Below, in pieces: positions 15,606-23,852 of a DNA stretch of 64,000 bases. Under the pieces are notes generated by a model, which was not told the DNA's origin, searched no databases, and saw nothing but the letters and a program-made list of their open reading frames with translations. Position 1 is the stretch's first letter, and each line of letters starts with the position of its first letter. The stretch is from Deltaproteobacteria bacterium (GTDB lineage Bacteria; Myxococcota_A; UBA9160; PR03). The stretch covers positions 1 through 64,000 of the forward strand of contig JAPSFT010000013.1 in assembly GCA_035063765.1 (NCBI GenBank), given 5' to 3'. The translations under genes and the position numbers were made by a program.

Positions 15606-16282
15606 GGGCCCGCGCGCTGCTCGCCGCCTCGCTGCTGGCCTGCACCGCCGCGGGCGCGCACGATGCGCCCCCCGTCGCCCGGGGTGAGCCGGCGCCGGCG
15701 CTGCCGGCGCCGGGAAGCTACGAGCTGCCGCCGATCACGCACGTCCCGGAGGCGACCCTGCTCGACGAGACCGGCGCTCCGGCTCCGCTCCTCGCCCTGG
15801 CGCCGGGCCAGGTCGCGGTCGTCTCCTTCGTGTACACGCACTGCGCCGACGCCGGCGGCTGCCCGCGCGCCCTGGCGACCCTCCAGCGGCTCGATCGCGC
15901 CGTCGCCGCCGACCCGGAGCTGGAGGGCCGCGTGCGCCTCGTCACGGTGAGCTTCGACCCCGCACGCGACACGCCCGCCGTGATGCGTGCCCTGCGCGAG
16001 CGCCTGCACCCGGCCGGCGACTGGCGCTTCCGCACCGCCGCCGACGAGCGGGCGATCGCGGCGGTGCTCGCGGCCTTCGGACAGGACGCGCGGCCCCTCG
16101 TCGACCCGCGCGGCCGGGCGAGCGGCGTCGTGCGGCACCTGCTGAAGGTGTTCCTCGTCGACGGCCGGGGCGCCGTGCGCAACATCTACGGCGCCGGCTT
16201 CCTGTCGGCCGAGCTCCTGGCCGTCGATGCGCGCACGGTGCTGCTCGAAGGCCGGCGCGCCGCGGCCGGAGCGGTGCCGTGA
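15602..16282 (+). CDS. SCO1/SenC-family copper chaperone with atypical Cys spacing
   Basis: A 226-residue exported thioredoxin-fold protein, with a signal peptide at about residues 1-19. SCO proteins bind copper through a CxxxC pair and a distant His and deliver it to cuproenzymes. Here the pair is Cys81 and Cys87 in VYTHCADAGGCPRA, a CX5C arrangement, with the expected His179 in VVRHLLKVFLVD. The ATG overlaps the mtoX stop as ATGA, so the two are translationally coupled. The most likely client is the mtoX product. The wider cysteine spacing is directly visible; its effect on copper binding is not. Confidence 0.82.
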   Translation: MRARALLAASLLACTAAGAHDAPPVARGEPAPALPAPGSYELPPITHVPEATLLDETGAPAPLLALAPGQVAVVSFVYTHCADAGGCPRALATLQRLDRAVAADPELEGRVRLVTVSFDPARDTPAVMRALRERLHPAGDWRFRTAADERAIAAVLAAFGQDARPLVDPRGRASGVVRHLLKVFLVDGRGAVRNIYGAGFLSAELLAVDARTVLLEGRRAAAGAVP

Positions 16283-17319
16283 GCAGCGCGCTCTTCGCCC
16301 CGGCGCCCCTCGAGTCGCACCGCGACCTCTACGGCCCCTTCGCCGCGGCGGTGGAGGCGCTGCGCCACGTCCCCTGCGACGCGCTCGCCCGCCCGAGCCG
16401 GCGCATCGAGACCGCCGATCCGGACGACCTGCTCCTGGTCGCGGCCAGCCGGATGGGCTGGCGCAAGGTGGGCGCGCTCGGGGTGGTGCGCGAGGGGCGG
16501 CTGGTCGGCGTGCTCTCCGAGGACGACCTCCTGCGGGTCACGGCGCAGCGGCTCGGCGAGCTGGCCACCCACGTGGCCGACGTCGGCGATGCGCTGGTGC
16601 TCTGGCAGGACCTGCTCGGCGGCCTGCGGGTCGGCGACGTGATGACGCCGCTCGACGCGCTCGCCATCGCGAAGCCGGGGCTCGACATGGTGACCGGGCT
16701 CGCCCGCATCTGTGCCGCCACCCGCTTCGGGACGCGCTTCCGCTACCTCTGGATCCTCGACGACGCCGGCGCCGTCGAGCGCGTGGTCTCGGTGCGGGAC
16801 ATGGCGCGCAGCCTCACCCGGATCTACGACGGCGACTTCCCGGACGACGCCCTCCGCGACCCGGGGCGGGCCGCCGAGCTGCGCTTCCTGGTCGCCGCGC
16901 TGCTCGACCTCACGATCGGCACGATCCGCGAGCGCCTGGCGCTGGGCCACGGGCCGAGCGTGATCCGGGTCGACGCCTCGGGCGAGGAGACCGTGGCGCG
17001 CATGTGGGTCGACCGGCGCGGCTACGTCCTCACGACGCTGCGCGACGGCGCCGCGCAGGGCATCTGCACCCGGCGCGACCTGGTGCGCGGCCTGCGCGAC
17101 CCGTTCGCGGACCTGGGCGACCTGCGCGTCGCCAATCTGATGACCGGGCAGGTGAAGACGGTCTCCGACACCAACACCCTGTGCGGCCTCTTCAAGCTGA
17201 TGGCGATCGAGGGCTGCCGGCACATGCCGCTGGTGGACGCCTCCGACCGCGTGGTGCGGATGATCTCGATGTGGGAGGCCCTGTCGCTCTTCGCGCCGCG
17301 GCGCGAGGCGGCGATCTGA
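16279..17319 (+). CDS. Protein with four CBS domains
   Basis: A 346-residue cytoplasmic protein that appears to be two Bateman modules and little else. The repeats fall near residues 40-90 (GVVREGRLVGVLSEDDLLRV), 115-180 (VMTPLDALAIAK, YLWILDDAG), 229-275 (GICTRRDLVRGL) and 285-338 (LMTGQVKTVSDTNTLC, HMPLVDASDRVVRMIS). CBS pairs usually bind adenine nucleotides or SAM and regulate a partner. No catalytic domain is seen. The GTG at 16279 overlaps the SCO stop as GTGA, placing it in the mtoX operon. A ligand-sensing role tied to C1/sulfur flux is conceivable but unproven. Confidence 0.8.
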   Translation: MSSALFAPAPLESHRDLYGPFAAAVEALRHVPCDALARPSRRIETADPDDLLLVAASRMGWRKVGALGVVREGRLVGVLSEDDLLRVTAQRLGELATHVADVGDALVLWQDLLGGLRVGDVMTPLDALAIAKPGLDMVTGLARICAATRFGTRFRYLWILDDAGAVERVVSVRDMARSLTRIYDGDFPDDALRDPGRAAELRFLVAALLDLTIGTIRERLALGHGPSVIRVDASGEETVARMWVDRRGYVLTTLRDGAAQGICTRRDLVRGLRDPFADLGDLRVANLMTGQVKTVSDTNTLCGLFKLMAIEGCRHMPLVDASDRVVRMISMWEALSLFAPRREAAI

Positions 17320-17331
17320 GGGGAGGCGCGC

Positions 17332-18513
17332 GTGGACCCGGAGGCCCTGAAGAGCGACGCGTGCCGTGCCGTCGACGAGCGGCGCACACTGCTGCTCGCC
17401 GTCGCGCACGAGATCCACGCGCACCCGGAGCTGGCCTTCGAGGAGCATCGCGCGGCCGCGCTGCTGGTGCGCGTCCTGAAGGACGCGGGCCTGCCCGTCG
17501 AGGCGCCGGTCTACGGGCTCGAGACCGCCTTCGAGTGCCAGATCGGCGAGCACGGCCCCGTCGTGGCCCTGCTCGCCGAGTACGACGCGCTGCCCGGGAT
17601 CGGCCATGCCTGCGGGCACAACCTGATCGCCACGGCGGCGCTCGGCGCCGGGCTCGCGCTCGCCTCGCTCGGCACGCGTCTCCCGGGCCGGCTGCGGGTG
17701 CTCGGCACGCCGGCCGAGGAGCGCGGCGGCGGCAAGGAGCTCCTGGCGCGCGCGGGCGCCTTCGAGGGTGTCGACGCGGCGCTGATGGTGCACCCGGCCG
17801 GCGTCGACCTCGCGACGATGCCCTCGCTCGCGCTCGCGGAGGCCCACGTCGTGTACCACGGCCGCGCCGCGCACGCCGCGGCGATGCCCGAGCGCGGCGT
17901 GAACGCGCTCGACGCGCTGGTGGGCGCCTACCAGGCGATCGCGCAGCTGCGCCAGCACATCCGCCCGAGCGAGCGCATCCACGGCATCTTCACCGAGGCC
18001 GGCACGGCGCCGAACGTGGTGCCGGAGCGCGCCGCCGGCCGCTTCTACGTGCGCGCGGCGAACGCGGGCGAGCTGGCCGAGCTGAAGCGCCGCGTCGAGG
18101 GCTGCTTCCGCGCCGGCGCCGAGGCCACCGGCGCCACCCTCGAGCTCGCCTGGCAGGATCCCGACTACCTCGAGCTGCGCACGAGCTGGCCGCTCGCCGA
18201 GCGCTACCAGGCCAACGCCGAGGCCCTGGGCCGCCGTTTCTTCCCGCTCGACAAGCTCCCGGCCGGCGCGATGGGCACCACCGACATGGGCAACGTGAGC
18301 CACCGCGTGCCCTCGATCCACCCGATGATCGCCGCGGCGCCCTGGCACTGCACGATCCACGCCGCCGAGTTCGCCGAGCATGCGGCGAGCCCCCTCGGCG
18401 AGCGCGCTGCGCTCGACGGCGCGAAGGCGCTCGCGATGACGGCGCTCGACTTCTGGCTCGATCCCGACCTGCGCGCGCGCACGCGGGCCGCCTTCGACGC
18501 GGCTGCCTCCTGA
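17332..18513 (+). CDS. M20-family metallopeptidase (PM20D2-like amidohydrolase)
   Basis: A 393-residue two-domain zinc peptidase. Metal-site segments are ALLAEYDALPGIGHACGHN and the PAEERGGGKELL glutamates, and the C-terminal TTDMGNVSHRVPSIHP is characteristic of the PM20D2/AbgB-like group. The dimerisation domain includes VVYHGRAAHAAAMPERGVNALD. Relatives cleave N-acyl or dipeptide amide bonds, including beta-alanyl dipeptides and aminobenzoyl-glutamate. The GTG at 17332 follows GGGGAGG, 12 nt after the CBS gene, so it likely belongs to the mtoX operon. The link to methanethiol metabolism is not obvious. Confidence 0.85.
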   Translation: MDPEALKSDACRAVDERRTLLLAVAHEIHAHPELAFEEHRAAALLVRVLKDAGLPVEAPVYGLETAFECQIGEHGPVVALLAEYDALPGIGHACGHNLIATAALGAGLALASLGTRLPGRLRVLGTPAEERGGGKELLARAGAFEGVDAALMVHPAGVDLATMPSLALAEAHVVYHGRAAHAAAMPERGVNALDALVGAYQAIAQLRQHIRPSERIHGIFTEAGTAPNVVPERAAGRFYVRAANAGELAELKRRVEGCFRAGAEATGATLELAWQDPDYLELRTSWPLAERYQANAEALGRRFFPLDKLPAGAMGTTDMGNVSHRVPSIHPMIAAAPWHCTIHAAEFAEHAASPLGERAALDGAKALAMTALDFWLDPDLRARTRAAFDAAAS

Positions 18514-18523
18514 GGAGGGCGCG

Positions 18524-19399
18524 ATGAGCGAGCTCGTGGCGCTCGACCACGTGATCGTGCTCGTGCACGACGTCGACGCGGCGACCCCGACCTACGCCCG
18601 CCTGCTCGGGCGCACCCCGTCGTGGCGTGGCGAGCACCCGGGGCAGGGCAGCGCGAACGCGCTCTTCCGGCTCGACAACACCTACCTCGAGCTGCTCGCG
18701 CCGAGCGGTCCGGGCGCGCTCGGCGCGCTCCTCCGTGCGCGGCTCGCCGCCGCCGGCGAGGGCCCGCTCGGCTTCGCGCTCACGACACCCGACGCGGACG
18801 TCTGCGCCGCCGCGCTGCGCGCGCGGGGCCTGGCCGCGAGCGATCCCGTCCCGGGCGTGGGGCGCGACGAGCCGAGCGGCGCCTGGCGCCGCTGGCGCCA
18901 CGTCCTGCTCCCCGGCGACGCCGCACGCGGGGTCCTGGTCTTCGCGATCGAGCACCTCTCGCCGCCCGAGCTGCTGCCGCCGGCGCAGCCGCTCGGAGCG
19001 CCGGAGGCCGCGGTGGCCGGCCTCGATCACGTGGTGGTGCGCAGCGACGCGCCCGAGGCGGCGATCGCCTTCTACCGCGACGCGCTGGGCCTGCGCCTCG
19101 CCCTCGACCGCTGCTTCGAGAGCTTCGGCGCGCGCCTGCTCTTCTTCCGCGTGGGCGGCGTCACGATCGAGGTGGCGGCGCCCGCGAAGCCGCCGCCGGC
19201 GCCCGGACCCGAGGACTCCTGCTGGGGCTTCTCCTGGCGCGTTCCCGACGTCGCCGCCGCGCGCGCCCGCCTGCTCGACACCGGCTTCGACGTCTCGGAG
19301 GTCCGCGCAGGGCGCAAGCCCGGCACGCGGGTGTGTACCGTGCGCGCCCCCACCCATGGCGTCGCGACGCTGCTGCTCGAGCCGCCGCCCCGCGGCTGA
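18524..19399 (+). CDS. VOC-superfamily (glyoxalase-like) protein, two modules
   Basis: A 291-residue protein made of two vicinal-oxygen-chelate modules. The first begins LDHVIVLVHDVDAATPTYARLLG. The second begins near residue 167 with LDHVVVRSDAPEAAIAFYRDALGL and ends with GVATLLLEPP. Candidate metal ligands are the His of each LDHV strand and late Glu residues (YLELLAP, ITIEVAAP-type strands). The superfamily includes glyoxalases, dioxygenases and resistance proteins, so no substrate is assigned. It starts 10 nt after the M20 stop with GAGG upstream and ends the rightward operon. Its stop is 5 nt from the convergent hydrolase stop. Confidence 0.8.
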   Translation: MSELVALDHVIVLVHDVDAATPTYARLLGRTPSWRGEHPGQGSANALFRLDNTYLELLAPSGPGALGALLRARLAAAGEGPLGFALTTPDADVCAAALRARGLAASDPVPGVGRDEPSGAWRRWRHVLLPGDAARGVLVFAIEHLSPPELLPPAQPLGAPEAAVAGLDHVVVRSDAPEAAIAFYRDALGLRLALDRCFESFGARLLFFRVGGVTIEVAAPAKPPPAPGPEDSCWGFSWRVPDVAAARARLLDTGFDVSEVRAGRKPGTRVCTVRAPTHGVATLLLEPPPRG

Positions 19400-19404
19400 G
19401 CGGG

Positions 19405-20622
19405 CTACCAGCGGCGCGGGCCGGCGCGGTGCGACGATCGCATCCACGGCCACCACGGGACCCGCGGCGGCCGGCGGAAGAGGTCGAGGTCCGGCTCCCG
19501 GGCCCAGAGGCGGCCCGGGACCAGGTACCGCTGGTAGCGGAGATCGCCGGCCAGGAAGCGGCGCAGGAACGAGACCGTGACGAGGTTGGTGAGCCGGTGC
19601 GCCTCGGCCACCGGCATCAGGTCGGGCGCACAGCCCTCCTCGTAGGCGCCCCCGAGCGTGTCGGTGACGAGATCGGGCGGGAAGCCCGCCTCCGCCACCA
19701 GCTCGATCACGTCGCACACGTTCGTGAACGAGAAGTGCGCGGCGCCGACCAGATCGGCCCGGTAGAGCTCGCGCGTGCGCAGGATCTCGTAGGGTCGGGT
19801 GATCTCGGGCACGAGGGGAGTCGTCTCGTCGAGCGTACCGCCGACCAGCAGGGTCGGTACGCGGATGCGCTCGAGCTCGCGATCGCTGAGCGGGGTCGAG
19901 GCGGGCGCGATCGGCACGATCGCACGCACGCGGGGATCCGCCGGGTAGGGCTCGAAGCCCTCGGGCACCTCGACGCCGAAGTCGTCCGCTGCGTCGCCGT
20001 CGAAGCCCGCGGCGACGGCCAGCGCCGTGAAGCCCCCGAAGGAGTGCCCCGTCACGCCGATCGCGAAGGGGTTCAGCGCGTGGCGGAAGCGATCGTTGCG
20101 GTCGAGGTTCCGCGCGAGCATCCAGTCGATCAGGAAGGACACGTCGCGCGGCCGGTCCTGGGCCGACTGGAGCAGCGCCTCCGCGTCGAGGTTGCCGAGG
20201 AAGGCGTCCAGGAAGGTGTCGCCGACGTGGTCGGGCGCCACGACCACGAAGCCGTGGCTCGCGAGCGCCTCGGTCAGGAAGTAGGACTGGATCGCGATGC
20301 CGCCGTTGCCGTGGGAGAAGACCACGAGCGGGAAGAACCCGCGGCGGGCGATCGGCGCGTCCTCGATCGCGACCTCGGACTCGAGTCCGAGGAAGAGGAT
20401 GCTGTAGACCGTCGGCGGGCCCTGGGCGCGTCCGGGTGCGACCGGATACCAGACGTGGACCGGGAGCGTGCGGTTGCGCGCTGCGTCGTAGGCCTCGAAG
20501 GAGTCGTGGCCGACTGCGTAGGGGCCGAGCGCGTCGGGGCGGTGCGGAACGCGCGCGCCGGCGGGCAGGGCGAGCAGCAGGACGGCGAGCAGGAGGGACG
20601 GGCGGCGCAGCCGGTGCAGCAC
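19405..20622 (-). CDS. Exported alpha/beta hydrolase (PAF acetylhydrolase/PET-hydrolase-like)
   Basis: A 405-residue serine esterase candidate with a signal peptide at about residues 1-24. The nucleophile elbow GVTGHSFGGFTAL, an oxyanion region FPLVVFSHGNGG, a GTLDETTPLVPE acid region and GAAHFSFTNVCD with the likely His give a complete triad. The lipid-esterase/dienelactone-hydrolase-like architecture (PVHVWYPVAP near the N-terminus) resembles PAF acetylhydrolases and cutinase-like polyester hydrolases. The GTG at 20622 has GGAGG at 6 nt. The C-terminus is Arg/Trp-rich. Substrate is unknown; a periplasmic or extracellular site is inferred. Confidence 0.82.
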   Translation of the reverse strand: MLHRLRRPSLLLAVLLLALPAGARVPHRPDALGPYAVGHDSFEAYDAARNRTLPVHVWYPVAPGRAQGPPTVYSILFLGLESEVAIEDAPIARRGFFPLVVFSHGNGGIAIQSYFLTEALASHGFVVVAPDHVGDTFLDAFLGNLDAEALLQSAQDRPRDVSFLIDWMLARNLDRNDRFRHALNPFAIGVTGHSFGGFTALAVAAGFDGDAADDFGVEVPEGFEPYPADPRVRAIVPIAPASTPLSDRELERIRVPTLLVGGTLDETTPLVPEITRPYEILRTRELYRADLVGAAHFSFTNVCDVIELVAEAGFPPDLVTDTLGGAYEEGCAPDLMPVAEAHRLTNLVTVSFLRRFLAGDLRYQRYLVPGRLWAREPDLDLFRRPPRVPWWPWMRSSHRAGPRRW

Positions 20623-20711
20623 GGGAGCCTCCGGGTCGGTTCACGGGCGGGGGAGCCTCTGTTACCACGGCGCGAGGGTGCGTGTCGAGCGCGAAGACGC
20701 CCGGCCGGCGC

Positions 20712-21722
20712 TCAGGCGGCGCACCAGAAGTCCAGGTCCTCGCGCAGCCCGAGCCGCCGGCAGCTCGCGCGGATCTCCGCGCGCGCGAAGGCGCCGGAGA
20801 CCGCGGCCACGAGCGGGAGCCCCCGCCGCAGCCCCGGGATCGCCTCCGGCCGCACGACCGGCGCGCCGCCGATCCGCCGCCCGATCCGGCGCGGGTGGAT
20901 CTCGACGATCGCCGCGGGCTGCCGCCCCTCGGCGGCGAGCGCCCGGCGCAGCGCGCGCCCGCTGGCACCGTGCCCCCAGAGCAGGTACCCGGCGCCGTCG
21001 CGGAGCGGACCGCGCGCCAGGAAGCGCGCCTTGCAGGCGACGAAGCGCGCGGGCGTGTAGGCCGGACTCGTGCGCCACAGGCGCGCGGGTCCGTCGCGCC
21101 AGCCGACGAGCCGCTTCGGCACGACCCCGATCCGCCGCCCAGCTTCGAGCCAGCGCAGGAGGAGGTCGTAGTCCTCGGGCCCGCCGGCGTCGCGCCAGGG
21201 CGCTGCGACCAGCTCCTCGCGCCGCAGCATCCAGGTCGGATGCGGCAGCGGGCACTCGACGAAGCGCTCGGCGCGCACGGCGCGCGCGTCGCGGATCGTG
21301 CGCAGCCAGGCCTCGTAGGCGCGCAGGCCCGGACGCAGGCCCGCACGCGGGAACACCCGGACGTGACAGCCGACGCCGGCCAGCGTCCGGTCGGCCGCGA
21401 GCGCCGCGGCCTGGAGCTCGAGGCGCCGGCGGTGGGCCAAGTCGTCGGCGTCGAGGCGGGCGACGAGCGGCGCGCGACAGGCGGCGAGGCCCGCGAGCAG
21501 GGCGGGCACGATCCCGCGCGCCTCGGTCGCGAGCACGCGGAAGCGCGGGTCGGCGGCGGCGAAGCGCTCGGCGACGGCGCGGGTCGCGTCGGTCGAGCCG
21601 TCGTCGACGACCAGGCACTCGAAGCGCGGCTCGCTCTGGCGGCGCACGCTCGCGAGGCAGGCCGCGAGGGTCGCAGCGGCGTCGCGCGCCGGGATCAGGA
21701 CCGAGACGAGCGGTGCCGTCAC
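20712..21722 (-). CDS. Family 2 glycosyltransferase
   Basis: A 336-residue GT-A glycosyltransferase. The N-terminal catalytic domain has VSVLIPARDAAATLAACLAS, LVVDDGSTDATRAVAERF, and the metal-binding LVARLDADDLAHRRRLELQ; the later PEDYDLLLRWLEAG carries the probable base. A C-terminal region with GYLLWGHGASGRALRRAL looks like a small Rossmann-like extension. The donor and acceptor are unknown. The GTG at 21722 overlaps the methyltransferase stop as GTGA, so the pair is coupled. No polysaccharide cluster surrounds it, so a cell-surface role is only the general expectation. Confidence 0.85.
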   Translation of the reverse strand: MTAPLVSVLIPARDAAATLAACLASVRRQSEPRFECLVVDDGSTDATRAVAERFAAADPRFRVLATEARGIVPALLAGLAACRAPLVARLDADDLAHRRRLELQAAALAADRTLAGVGCHVRVFPRAGLRPGLRAYEAWLRTIRDARAVRAERFVECPLPHPTWMLRREELVAAPWRDAGGPEDYDLLLRWLEAGRRIGVVPKRLVGWRDGPARLWRTSPAYTPARFVACKARFLARGPLRDGAGYLLWGHGASGRALRRALAAEGRQPAAIVEIHPRRIGRRIGGAPVVRPEAIPGLRRGLPLVAAVSGAFARAEIRASCRRLGLREDLDFWCAA

Positions 21723-22588
21723 GGCGGTGGATCCAGGGCGCCGGGCCTCCCGCGGAGCGGGCCGGCGAGCACGCGCGCGCCGAGCACGCGGTGGTCGAGG
21801 CCGGCGGCGCGGTCGAGGCGCGCGATCCACTCGGGGAGCACGACGCGCAGCTTGTGGCGCGGCTCCTCGACCCCAAGCGGGGCGAGGGCATCGGCCCATT
21901 CCCGCCACCAGGGCGAGGCGGGGCCCGCGAGCGGCTCGAGGAGGAGGAGCTGCGCGCCGGCCGCGAGCACGCGGCGCAGCCCGGCGAGCAGGCCCGCGCG
22001 CGCGAGCGGATCCAGCTCGTTGACGGCCCAGCCGAGCACGACGAGATCGCCCGCGCCGGCGCGCGGCGCCGTCGCCGGGAGCACGCCGCGAAGCGTGCGC
22101 GCGGCGAGCCCGAAGGCGGCGTAGGTCCGGCGCGCCTCGCCGAGAGCGAAGCCCGAGCGGTCGAGGGCGAGCACGGCGGGCGGCGCCGCGCCGGTGGCGG
22201 CGAGGGTCGCCGCCGCCGCCGCCCCCGCCGCCCCCGTGCCGCAGCCGAGGTCCAGCACCCGGCGCACCGCCCCGAACGGCGTGGGACCCCCCGCCGCGAG
22301 CAGGTGGTGCACGGTCAGGAAGTGGAGCGGCGCGTAGCAGGTGGCGATCGCCGCGCGCTTGCCGCGGCCCTCGATCGCGCGCGCCGCCAGGTCCACGCCG
22401 GGCCGCCGCTCGACGTAGAGCGCGGAGAGCGCCTGCACGCCCTTGCGGATCTCGCGGAGCTCGAGCGCGCGGGAGTGGCGCGCCACCGCCTCGCCCAGCC
22501 AGGCGTCGAAGGCGGCGCGCAGGACACCTTCCAGGTACGGTTGCGGGCACGTGGAGCGCCGCGCGCCCGCGCTCACCTCCGCCGCCAT
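21719..22588 (-). CDS. Class I SAM methyltransferase (Rsm22-like)
   Basis: A 289-residue methyltransferase. The SAM-binding motif I is VLDLGCGTGAAGAAAAATL, preceded by a helical region with ELREIRKGVQALSALYV, which recalls the Rsm22 family associated with small-subunit ribosomes. Motif IV-like LVVLGWAVNELDPLAR and a later LLLLEPL strand complete the fold. The ATG at 22588 has only a weak AAGAGG immediately upstream and lies 28 nt after the acyl-CoA dehydrogenase stop. It is coupled to the glycosyltransferase. The target could be rRNA, as for Rsm22, or another substrate. Confidence 0.75.
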   Translation of the reverse strand: MAAEVSAGARRSTCPQPYLEGVLRAAFDAWLGEAVARHSRALELREIRKGVQALSALYVERRPGVDLAARAIEGRGKRAAIATCYAPLHFLTVHHLLAAGGPTPFGAVRRVLDLGCGTGAAGAAAAATLAATGAAPPAVLALDRSGFALGEARRTYAAFGLAARTLRGVLPATAPRAGAGDLVVLGWAVNELDPLARAGLLAGLRRVLAAGAQLLLLEPLAGPASPWWREWADALAPLGVEEPRHKLRVVLPEWIARLDRAAGLDHRVLGARVLAGPLRGRPGALDPPP

Positions 22589-22616
22589 CCTCTTGCCATC
22601 TTCGCCTCGTCTCCCG

Positions 22617-23852
22617 TCAGTCCCGCGGCAGCCCGACGAGCTGCCGCGCCATCAACACGCGCTGGATCTGTCCGGTCCCCTCGACGATGTCCATCGCCTT
22701 CACGTCGCGGAAGAGCTTCTCGATCAGGTGATCGCCGCGCCCGCCCTCCTCGCCGAGCAGCTCCATGCCGAGCGCGGCGGCCTCGAAGGCGGCCTGGGGG
22801 GCCACGGCCTTGGCCATCGAGGCCTCGAGCACGTTCGGGCGCTGCTGGTCGGCGAGCCAGGCAGCGCGCCAGCAGAGCAGGCGTGCGGCCTGGAGCTTGC
22901 GGCGCGAGCGCTCGAGCCGATCGCGCACGCGCGGGTCGCCGAGCCGGTCGTGGCTGCGCGCGAAGGCGAGCGTCTCGTCGAGCGCCGCGCGGCCGATGCC
23001 GACCGCCATCGCGCCGATCATCGGGCGCGTCGCGTTGAAGGACTGCATCGCGCCCTTGAAGCCGGCGCGCCCGGACTGGCGCTCCTCGCCACCCAGCAGG
23101 TTCGCGGCCGGCACGCGGCAGCCGCGCAGGGTGAACGAGGTCGACTCGTAGGCCTCGAGGCCCATCTTGCGCTCGATCCGGAAGTCGCCGAGCCCCGGCG
23201 TGCCGCGCTCGACGACGAAGGCGCGATGGCCGGCCCGCCCGAGGGCAGGGTCGCAGGTGGCGAAGACGACGATCCAGTCCGCGCGGCTCGCGTTGGCGGC
23301 GAAGGACTTGTCGCCGTCGAGCACCCAGTCGGCGCCGTCGCGCCGGCACGCGGTGCGGATCGCGGCGACGTCGGAGCCCGCGCCCGGCTCGGTCATCGCG
23401 AACGAGCCCCAGCGCGGGCGGTCCGGCGCGCGGAAGGGGCCGAGGAAGCGCTGCTTCTGCTCGGGCGTGCCCATCGCGAGGATGGGCGGCTCCCCGAGCC
23501 CGGGGCCCGGGAAGGCCACCGCCACGCCGCGATCCCAGTAGGCCAGCTCCTCGGCCAGCACGACGCCCGTGAAGGAGGGCGAGCCACGCTCGCCCCGGGT
23601 CTCTTCGTCGCGCTCGCTGCGCTCGCGCCGAGCCTCGGTCGTTGTCGGGCCGGCGTCGTCGGGGTCCTCGCCGCCGAGCCAGCGCGTGCGCCCGAGGCCG
23701 AGCCGGACCAGCTCCGCGAAGAAGGGATGATCGGGCGGCAGCGGCGCGCCGGCGCGGTCGGCCTCGAGCCCGACCGGACGGATGCGCGCGGCGCCGAGGG
23801 CGCGGATCCGCGCGAGGCGATTGCAGAGGGCGTCCTCGAGGGCGAGGTTCAT
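22617..23852 (-). CDS. Acyl-CoA dehydrogenase with intact catalytic Glu
   Basis: A 411-residue flavoprotein dehydrogenase. Family segments include VLAEELAYWDRGVAVAFPGPG, SFAMTEPGAGSD, GLEAYESTSFTLRGCRVP and GMELLGEEGGRGDHLIEKLF. The C-terminal IVEGTGQIQRVLMARQL contains the expected catalytic glutamate. An unusual charged stretch (EARRERSERDEETRGERG) sits before VLAEEL and looks like an insertion. The ATG at 23852 overlaps the stop of the upstream acyl-CoA dehydrogenase as ATGA. Because that partner lacks the Glu, the two may form a mixed complex, as described for paired FadE proteins. The substrate is unknown. Confidence 0.87.
   Translation of the reverse strand: MNLALEDALCNRLARIRALGAARIRPVGLEADRAGAPLPPDHPFFAELVRLGLGRTRWLGGEDPDDAGPTTTEARRERSERDEETRGERGSPSFTGVVLAEELAYWDRGVAVAFPGPGLGEPPILAMGTPEQKQRFLGPFRAPDRPRWGSFAMTEPGAGSDVAAIRTACRRDGADWVLDGDKSFAANASRADWIVVFATCDPALGRAGHRAFVVERGTPGLGDFRIERKMGLEAYESTSFTLRGCRVPAANLLGGEERQSGRAGFKGAMQSFNATRPMIGAMAVGIGRAALDETLAFARSHDRLGDPRVRDRLERSRRKLQAARLLCWRAAWLADQQRPNVLEASMAKAVAPQAAFEAAALGMELLGEEGGRGDHLIEKLFRDVKAMDIVEGTGQIQRVLMARQLVGLPRD
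23571..23640 (-). other. Charged low-complexity insertion inside acyl-CoA dehydrogenase
   Basis: This in-frame stretch encodes an Arg/Glu-rich segment between the N-terminal helical domain and the VLAEELAYWDRG block. The DNA contains a direct repeat of GCGCTCGC (within 23610-23628). Homologues usually have a short linker here. It looks like a small in-frame insertion or slippage expansion; no disruption of flanking motifs is seen. Confidence 0.45.

Noticed and set aside
23601-23630. Possible hairpin in the insertion of the acyl-CoA dehydrogenase
   Set aside because: The GCGCTCGC copies are direct, not inverted, so no strong stem forms.
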